From Ichthyobacterium seriolicida (lineage in GTDB: Bacteria; Bacteroidota; Bacteroidia; Flavobacteriales; Ichthyobacteriaceae), in assembly GCF_002369955.1 (NCBI RefSeq), contig NZ_AP014564.1:1346951-1410950 (forward strand): DNA of 64,000 nucleotides. Reading direction: 5' to 3'. This document shows, piece after piece, positions 57,987-64,000 of this stretch. Each line of letters begins with the position of its first letter. The stretch's first letter is position 1. A program made the position numbers and the translations under genes. Below the pieces are notes generated by a model. It was not told the DNA's origin. It saw only the letters and a program-made list of their open reading frames with translations, and did not search any database.

Positions 57987-59753
57987 TTACCTAACACCAT
58001 GCATTAGTTTCTTCAATAGAGGGTTTAATAACATTATTATTATTCCAACTAGTATAGGAATCAGAGTAAATATTAAAAAGAAAGTAGCCATATCGTATTG
58101 TGATACTATATCATCTATCTTACCTCCTAGGGAATGAGCTATTTTATTACCTATTGCCATAGCCAAATAAAAGATTCCAAACATAAATCCTAACATTTTA
58201 GGTGGAACTAATTTACTCAGATAAGATAATCCTAAAGGAGACAGACACAATTCTCCCATAGTGTGGAATAGATAAGCTAAAATAAGCCATGCCATACTTA
58301 TAGAAGCTGTTTCAGCACCTTGAGGGATATTCATAGATCCATAAACTAAAAATGAAAATCCTAAACCTAATAGTATTAAACCAAAACCGTATTTAAAAGC
58401 TGCAGTAGGGTTGTATTTACTTTCCCACCACTTTGAGAATAATGGCGCTAGTACAATTATAAATAAGGAATTCAAAATACCAAACCAAGTAGCTGGTACT
58501 TCTGTGTTTTCAGTAGAAAATTCATTGTACAGTTTGTAGATTACTATAGCCCAAATGAAAACAAAGCTAAACCCTAAGATGATATTTGAAAGTTTAATTC
58601 TAGTATATGTTCTAGAGAAAAGCATATATAAAACATATGAGATGATAAGCAATGGAATAACCGTAACTAATGTATCTATAATTTTAAAAAGGCTAGCTGA
58701 CTCTCCCGATAGTGCTCTAAAAGTATAGTCTTTTGCAAAGATGGCTAAAGAACCGGCTGCTTGTTCGAAACAAGCCCAGAAAAATATGTTTAGTATAGCG
58801 AAAATAGCTATGGCTATTAATCTATCTCTAACAATAGTGTCATATCGTACTATACGAGATACTATTATGAATAAAAATATAACAAAAGCAGTTGTCACTA
58901 CAATATTAGAGATGTCGTAATTAATTACATCTAGATTCATAAAATTATAATCCCCTATCTTGGATACTGGATCATTAAATATCCAACTCAGAGATAGTAA
59001 TGAAAATACACCTATTAATATTTTATCAAAAATCGTAAATGGATTTAATGTTGTATTATCGGTAGTGTTCTCTAATTTTTCATTCTCACTTTCATCTTCG
59101 CTTTCATCGTGTTTTGGTTTTTCGCCTAAACTCCCGAAAATAGGAGAGGCTAACCAAAATTGTAACATCCCTAAAAACATGAAAATACCAGCTAGTCCAA
59201 ATCCAAAGCTCCAAGATATTTTTTCACCAATATATCCACATAACATAATTCCTAGAAAAGCACCAGAGTTTACACCCATGTAGAAAATAGTATATGCAGC
59301 ATCTTTTTTATCTTGATGATTCTTATACATTTCAGATATTATAGATGTAATATTAGGTTTAAAAAAACCATTACCCAAGGCTAAAAGGCCTATACCTATA
59401 TATAAAAATAGAGGAGTCTCTATGGCCATAGAAGTGTGTCCTAGTGTCATTAGGACGGCTCCTATTATTACGGCTTTTCTATATCCAAATTTTTTATCAG
59501 CCATATATCCTCCTAATACGGGAGTTAAATAAACCAAAAGGGCATATGTCCCCAAAAGACTCAAAGCATTTTCTCTTTCCCAACTCCAACCGGGATTTTC
59601 TCCTGTATTTACTGTTATTAAGAATATTACCAATAACGCTCTCATCCCATAGTAGGAAAATCTCTCCCACATCTCTGTAAAGAAAAGGATGAACAACCCT
59701 ACTGGATGTCCAAATAATTTAGTTTTGAAAAGGTCTTTTGTCTCTGTATTCAT
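57987..59753 (-). CDS. POT-family proton-coupled peptide transporter
   Basis: 588-residue major-facilitator protein of the POT/PTR2 family, importing di- and tripeptides with protons across the inner membrane. The family motif E-x-x-E-R-F-x-Y-Y-G is present as EMWERFSYYG (about 27-36), followed by the GGYMADKKFGYRKAV loop. About 14 hydrophobic segments are visible. An acidic insert (KHDESEDESENEKLENTTDN) sits in the long central cytoplasmic loop. Flavobacteria commonly carry such DtpT-like transporters. It is leftward like its neighbours, with 106 bp to the NlpC/P60-like gene. Confidence 0.9.
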   Translation of the reverse strand: MNTETKDLFKTKLFGHPVGLFILFFTEMWERFSYYGMRALLVIFLITVNTGENPGWSWERENALSLLGTYALLVYLTPVLGGYMADKKFGYRKAVIIGAVLMTLGHTSMAIETPLFLYIGIGLLALGNGFFKPNITSIISEMYKNHQDKKDAAYTIFYMGVNSGAFLGIMLCGYIGEKISWSFGFGLAGIFMFLGMLQFWLASPIFGSLGEKPKHDESEDESENEKLENTTDNTTLNPFTIFDKILIGVFSLLSLSWIFNDPVSKIGDYNFMNLDVINYDISNIVVTTAFVIFLFIIVSRIVRYDTIVRDRLIAIAIFAILNIFFWACFEQAAGSLAIFAKDYTFRALSGESASLFKIIDTLVTVIPLLIISYVLYMLFSRTYTRIKLSNIILGFSFVFIWAIVIYKLYNEFSTENTEVPATWFGILNSLFIIVLAPLFSKWWESKYNPTAAFKYGFGLILLGLGFSFLVYGSMNIPQGAETASISMAWLILAYLFHTMGELCLSPLGLSYLSKLVPPKMLGFMFGIFYLAMAIGNKIAHSLGGKIDDIVSQYDMATFFLIFTLIPILVGIIIMLLNPLLKKLMHGVR

Positions 59754-59798
59754 TTTTTAATTTTTTAAGAGTTATTTCAATAGATATAGTCTAATAAA

Positions 59799-60389
59799 TT
59801 ATTTATTATATCCACATAACTTATGAATATATTTTCCCACTATATCAAATTCTAAGTTTACAATATCATTTACTTTTAACGTTCTAAAATTTGTGTTATT
59901 GTAAGTGTAGGGGATTATAGCTACACTAAACATTCCTTCACCAGAATCGACCACTGTCAGGCTAACACCATTGATAGTTATTGATCCTTTTTTAACTGTT
60001 ATATTTCCCAATTCTCTATCATAAGAGAAATAAAAAGTATCACTACCTTCATTTCTCAATATATCGGTGCAAACACCAGTTTGATCTATATGTCCCTGTA
60101 CTAAGTGTCCATCTAGTCTATCGCCTATCTTCAGGCATCTCTCTACGTTTATCTCATCTCCTACCACAAAAGAGCCTATGTTGGTTTTACCTACAGTTTC
60201 CTTAATAGCCGTGGTGGTATATATATTTCCATTTATAGATTCTACAGTCAGACAGATTCCGTTGTGAGAAATACTTTGATCCACTTTTAATTCGGAGACA
60301 AAGTCACACGATAGGCTAATCCGTATATTTTCTGAATACATTTTTATCTCTTCTACTCTGGCTATAGATTCTATAATACCTGTAAACAT
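59799..60389 (-). CDS. ribE: Riboflavin synthase alpha chain
   Basis: Catalyses dismutation of two 6,7-dimethyl-8-ribityllumazine molecules to riboflavin. 196 residues in two lumazine-binding domains (about 1-97 and 98-196). It starts with the hallmark MFTGIIESIA, and the second domain opens with GHLVQGHIDQTG. Both halves have the S-x-NG-V/I-C/S-LTV motif (SHNGICLTV and TINGVSLTV). No other riboflavin gene is in the window. 13 bp separate its start from the stop of the upstream T9SS-type gene, so they may share a transcript. Confidence 0.93.
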   Translation of the reverse strand: MFTGIIESIARVEEIKMYSENIRISLSCDFVSELKVDQSISHNGICLTVESINGNIYTTTAIKETVGKTNIGSFVVGDEINVERCLKIGDRLDGHLVQGHIDQTGVCTDILRNEGSDTFYFSYDRELGNITVKKGSITINGVSLTVVDSGEGMFSVAIIPYTYNNTNFRTLKVNDIVNLEFDIVGKYIHKLCGYNK

Positions 60390-60402
60390 TTATTGAATAT
60401 TA

Positions 60403-63072
60403 TTAATGACCGTAATTTTCCATATTTTCTACGGATCTATACAAATGGATATTACCACTGTAATTCTTTTCTTTTACATTACCATCTATTATTACTTCTA
60501 CATCACAGGCGTAGAAATACACTCCATCTGAACACTTTTTTCCTGTATTTTGATTGACGCCATCCCAATTTATATTTGGATTATTTGTTTGAAAAACTTC
60601 TTTGCCCCAACGACTATAGATCACTATACTTAGCTTTTTTAGGTTTGATGGAGGTATTATTCTATAAATGTCATTTACTCCGTCACCGTTAGGAGTGAAT
60701 ATATTGGGAAGTATAAATTCTGAACAGGCATACAGAGAGACCACATTGCTAAATGCGCTTTTGTTTCCTACGTCATCTACATATCTAATTTTAAAATGTC
60801 CAATTGTGTATTTGTCATCAGTTATGATGTACTCAGTTGTATTAGCGTTTTCTATGTCTAATAATTTACTGTAGTGGCCATCTATTTTTTTTGAGTGATG
60901 TATTTCATATTTAGCTATATAGTTTGCACAGTTGCCTTTAGGATTATCCCAACTTATACGATATAAACCATCGGAACAATAGTTGCTATTTAGGTTTATA
61001 GTGGGAGTGCACTTTATCTCATTTTCATTGGGCACTATACAAGCTATTTGAGAAAAATTGATAATTTTTTGAGTAATCTTAGATGAAGAATATTTACCAA
61101 ATACTTTTACTTTATAACATTCTTCTTTTCCATTTGTCAATCCAGTATCTATAAAATCTAGAGTTTTACTACTTCCTACTTTTATAAAGTCACTGTCATT
61201 AGATTGAACAAAATCTTTGTTCTTAGCCCTATATATCTGTATAGAATCCGTATGCCATGGAACATTTTGGTCTATATATATCTTAACTTTTTTATCCCCA
61301 TGTCTCAGCCTTAAAAATGGGGTAGATGCAATAGAGCTATTGCCACTAGACATATCTACTCTATACCTATGATTTTTTTCAAAAGTATTTACGCCTGTAT
61401 GAGAAAAACTTAATTCACTGTCTGTATTACTTATGTTAGTTATTTGAGTGAATTTGTCTTCATTGTTCAAGTTTTCAGCATACATTAGATTATATGTAAG
61501 AGAAGTTGTTGCTAATGTTCCTTTTAAATCTTGAGGCCTAAGCCATTTTACATTTATTGAGCCAGTAGTTTGTACATTCATAGAAGTAAACGATACACTA
61601 GCCTCTGTAATTATTGGGACAGTAATATCTAATTCGCCACACATTCCATCTGAGGGATAACTCTCTGCTTGGTCTTTGAAAATAGCAGTGACTACATAGC
61701 AATACTTGGCACCCCTGTCAAAAGGCAAACCTTTATTAGTATCGGTATAATTGTTATTATCCCTTCCATCTAGATCAGCTATTAATTCAAAATTACTATC
61801 GGTTACGCCTTGTAGACACTCTTGTTTTGAGTTATTTGCATTGTGTTTTTTTCTGTATATCTTATAACCTTTTAGATCATTTTTTTCAGATTTGGAGCAT
61901 AATTCGTATTTATTCCAAGTCAAATGGAATTTTTCATCTTTAATTGATACTGTCAGACCTTTTGGCTTGGGAGCTATCACTTGTATGGTAACTGCTTTTT
62001 GAAAAGAAGTCCCTTTTCTATCTTCCTCTTGGGGAAAATCATCAGCTTTGAAGAAGACTTTATATTCATTCTTTTGAATCAAAGAGCAATCCGTATTCCA
62101 TGTAAATGTAGATGTGATGGGTACTGAGCCTTTTTTGGGATCGAAATTTGCTTCTGGAACTAAGAAAAATGGTCTGCCTAGGGCTTTAAGCGAAACTTCA
62201 TCATTATCTATATCATTAGCCGTTACGTCAAATGAAAGAGTTTTTCCTGCTTCAACGCAATATTTTTCTTCAACCTCAATTGTAGGAGGGGTGTTTTTAC
62301 AGTCTAAGATATCTATTTGCATATCTCTAATTATCTTTCCTATAGCTGTCCATTTACCAGTATTACTTTTTCTATATTCAGTTATTTCTACAGCTATGTT
62401 AAAAGTCCCTATTGTATTTGGAGAATTCCAAGTAATAGTTCCATTTCTATCTATTTTTATATCATTTAGATTATAGGCTCTGGAATACGTAGTTGGAATA
62501 GGCTTACCATTATTACCTTTGCAGTCGACTAGCTTAAAAGACAGACTGTCATTTTCCATATCAAAGGCTCCCAGATTATGTGTGAAGGGAGTATCTATGC
62601 ATCCAATATCTACAGGTGGATTGCTCAATACTGGAGACGAATTGTCATAACCTGCATATATTATAGAATTGATATAAAAAGGTTCGTATACAGACCTAGG
62701 TATATTTAGAACTCCTACATTTCTGGTTGGATCTTGCATGTGAATACTATAGGTCCCCCTAGAAGAATAAGTATGAGTGCCGACGTATTTATTTACCTTT
62801 ATATCGTTTTTTAATATTTCACCTCCATTTTTGCAGTTGATATTAGGAGGCCCATTAATTCTATAAAGAGTTGAAGGAGGCGTACCATCTCCCCAGTCTA
62901 TATAAAGATAACAACGGTCAGTATGAACAGAGGCTTTTGTATGAGTTATTATGGTGACTTGATATGTCAATCCGCCTAAGTGCTTATATATTATCTCTCC
63001 AGCACGATTGTGACTGGCAAAGGAATGCAAAGAAGTGAATATGAATAAAAATATGGTATAAAATCTAAGCAC
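60403..63072 (-). CDS. Secreted protein with T9SS type B (gliding-associated) C-terminal domain
   Basis: 889 residues. Sec signal peptide MLRFYTIFLFIFTSLHSFAS. An N-terminal region (about 20-370) holds PKD/Ig-like modules (YLYIDWGDGTPPS, FDMENDSLSFKLVD). Several fibronectin type III-like domains follow (about 370-800). The last ~85 residues form the gliding-motility-associated/T9SS type B sorting domain: LPNIFTPNGDGVND, YSRWGKEVFQ, WDGVNQNTGKKCSDGVYFY. This domain directs export by the type IX secretion system to the cell surface. Likely an adhesin or surface-structure protein; no enzyme motif is visible. Paired divergently with the MscS-like gene across a 215-bp gap. Confidence 0.87.
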   Translation of the reverse strand: MLRFYTIFLFIFTSLHSFASHNRAGEIIYKHLGGLTYQVTIITHTKASVHTDRCYLYIDWGDGTPPSTLYRINGPPNINCKNGGEILKNDIKVNKYVGTHTYSSRGTYSIHMQDPTRNVGVLNIPRSVYEPFYINSIIYAGYDNSSPVLSNPPVDIGCIDTPFTHNLGAFDMENDSLSFKLVDCKGNNGKPIPTTYSRAYNLNDIKIDRNGTITWNSPNTIGTFNIAVEITEYRKSNTGKWTAIGKIIRDMQIDILDCKNTPPTIEVEEKYCVEAGKTLSFDVTANDIDNDEVSLKALGRPFFLVPEANFDPKKGSVPITSTFTWNTDCSLIQKNEYKVFFKADDFPQEEDRKGTSFQKAVTIQVIAPKPKGLTVSIKDEKFHLTWNKYELCSKSEKNDLKGYKIYRKKHNANNSKQECLQGVTDSNFELIADLDGRDNNNYTDTNKGLPFDRGAKYCYVVTAIFKDQAESYPSDGMCGELDITVPIITEASVSFTSMNVQTTGSINVKWLRPQDLKGTLATTSLTYNLMYAENLNNEDKFTQITNISNTDSELSFSHTGVNTFEKNHRYRVDMSSGNSSIASTPFLRLRHGDKKVKIYIDQNVPWHTDSIQIYRAKNKDFVQSNDSDFIKVGSSKTLDFIDTGLTNGKEECYKVKVFGKYSSSKITQKIINFSQIACIVPNENEIKCTPTINLNSNYCSDGLYRISWDNPKGNCANYIAKYEIHHSKKIDGHYSKLLDIENANTTEYIITDDKYTIGHFKIRYVDDVGNKSAFSNVVSLYACSEFILPNIFTPNGDGVNDIYRIIPPSNLKKLSIVIYSRWGKEVFQTNNPNINWDGVNQNTGKKCSDGVYFYACDVEVIIDGNVKEKNYSGNIHLYRSVENMENYGH

Positions 63073-63287
63073 TAATTTTTGTATATTTTAGATAAAGAGG
63101 TCTGCAAATATAGTAGTTTAATATTTTTTTGGAAAAGTAGTTTATAATGCAGATTTTTTTCAGTCTAAAAATTCCAAATTGTTGGATAAATAGTTTGTGT
63201 TTTTTTCAAGTCTAACTTTTGTAAGTTTGCTGGATTATTTTTCTTGAATTTAGAAGATATAACAAACGAGTTTTTTATTTCAGACTT
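63073..63287. other. Divergent intergenic region
   Basis: 215 bp, very AT-rich, between two outward-facing genes. It should hold both promoters, but I see no motif convincing enough to place them, and no repeat or RNA gene. Confidence 0.5.
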
Positions 63288-64000
63288 ATGAGCAGAATAG
63301 TATTATCATCGGTAGTGATAGTGTGTTTATCAATATTGAGTTTATACGCACAGCATAGTGTAAAAGCAGATTTGACTAATCCAAGTTCTACCATATACAC
63401 ACATCTACACTTTTTAGAGTCAAATTCATATGACATAAAAGAATCTATTAAGACCATAATTCCAAATTCTGTTGACAATCCAGAAGAAGTAGTCATAAAG
63501 CTGAAGAAAATCTTTAATGGCAAAGGCCTGTTTGTGGATTTTTACAAAATCCCTACAGATCCTAATTACCAAGATACTATCAGACATAATAGGCTTTCGA
63601 AATACGTATTATTTCCAAATGAGATGCCTTTGATATATCTAGAGAAAAAAGGTAATAATTGGTATTATTCCGAGGAGACGGTTGAGAAAGTAGATCACAT
63701 ATACGATAATGTATTTCCCTCTTATACCTCAAAAGTAAAAAAATTAATACCCAAAATAGGTTATAAAAAGATATTTAATATTGAGCTGTGGAAGTTTTTA
63801 GGAATATTTGTTTTATCCTTATCTAGTATGGTATTGGGTTTCTTTCTCAAGAAACTAATATTCTTCATTCTGAATAAAATATATTACAGGATTATAAAAA
63901 ATGATGAAGGCTTTGGTCAAAGACCTTTGAGAAAAATATCTCATGTAATCAGTCTGATGATAACGATTAATTTTTTTGTCAAGATATTTCCTTCACTAGA
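63288..64000 (+). CDS. MscS-family mechanosensitive channel (5' part)
   Basis: The frame is open from the ATG at 63288 to the window end (237 codons). Signal peptide MSRIVLSSVVIVCLSILSLYAQ. A periplasmic domain typical of Bacteroidota MscS-like proteins follows (NPSSTIYTHLHFLESNSYD), then a membrane helix (about 168-190: FLGIFVLSLSSMVLGFFLKK) and the start of a second. The defining MscS pore helix would lie beyond the window, so the assignment rests on the N-terminal region. Confidence 0.7.
   Translation, partial: MSRIVLSSVVIVCLSILSLYAQHSVKADLTNPSSTIYTHLHFLESNSYDIKESIKTIIPNSVDNPEEVVIKLKKIFNGKGLFVDFYKIPTDPNYQDTIRHNRLSKYVLFPNEMPLIYLEKKGNNWYYSEETVEKVDHIYDNVFPSYTSKVKKLIPKIGYKKIFNIELWKFLGIFVLSLSSMVLGFFLKKLIFFILNKIYYRIIKNDEGFGQRPLRKISHVISLMITINFFVKIFPSL

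Noticed and set aside
1-64000. tRNA or rRNA genes
   Set aside because: Reading the intergenic regions by eye gave no cloverleaf with a TTCRANNC-like T-arm or rRNA-like stretch. A tRNAscan run would settle it.

Overview
The window looks like an AT-rich Bacteroidota (Flavobacteriia-type) chromosome. The support is: an RsmB-BshB1-PepP housekeeping set, a protein ending in a gliding-motility/T9SS type B sorting domain, DUF5018-like and BspA-like lipoproteins, and S74 tail-fibre-like secreted proteins with the N-terminal domain typical of this phylum. The heavy IS load, IS debris and broken giant genes suggest a host-associated genome such as the fish pathogen Ichthyobacterium. That last step is inference; nothing here proves the species.

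Left flank (1-6106): the 3' part of an FtsX-like permease, an RsmB-type rRNA m5C methyltransferase, then leftward PAP2 phosphatase, TatA, a sugar-phosphate nucleotidyltransferase and BshB1 (bacillithiol synthesis), and a rightward aminopeptidase P followed by a clear hairpin terminator.

Centre (6281-56262): about 50 kb read leftward, almost entirely surface proteins. It starts with a BspA/DUF285 lipoprotein. Two paralogous DUF5018-like lipoproteins (7949-9829, 35928-38792) share a leader region and a terminator. Six paralogous giant fibre proteins (called A-F here, left to right) share one architecture: signal peptide, conserved N-domain, 7 to about 48 copies of a ~35-residue LSAxQGK repeat, YadA-head-like beta-roll blocks separated by CBM5/12-like linkers, an S74 self-cleaving chaperone and a coiled coil. 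Three (D, E, F) are intact. A is split by an IS1380 composite, B by an IS1380 copy plus an in-frame TGA, and C by a one-base insertion. Each break can be undone precisely on paper. All six start regions share a palindrome-containing promoter-like block with a fixed 17-bp spacer. Gaps between the genes hold full, internally deleted or fragmentary IS1380 and IS256 elements and four copies of a ~230-240 bp MITE.

Right flank (56656-64000): FolB, an NlpC/P60-like protein lacking its catalytic cysteine, a POT peptide transporter, riboflavin synthase alpha chain, a large T9SS-type secreted protein, and the 5' part of an MscS-like channel gene running off the window.

How it fits together (inference): the centre is a repeat-rich adhesin locus that grew by block duplication and is being reshuffled by IS elements and recombination between paralogues. 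It could supply variable surface fibres. I saw no tRNA, rRNA, CRISPR array or recognisable defence system.
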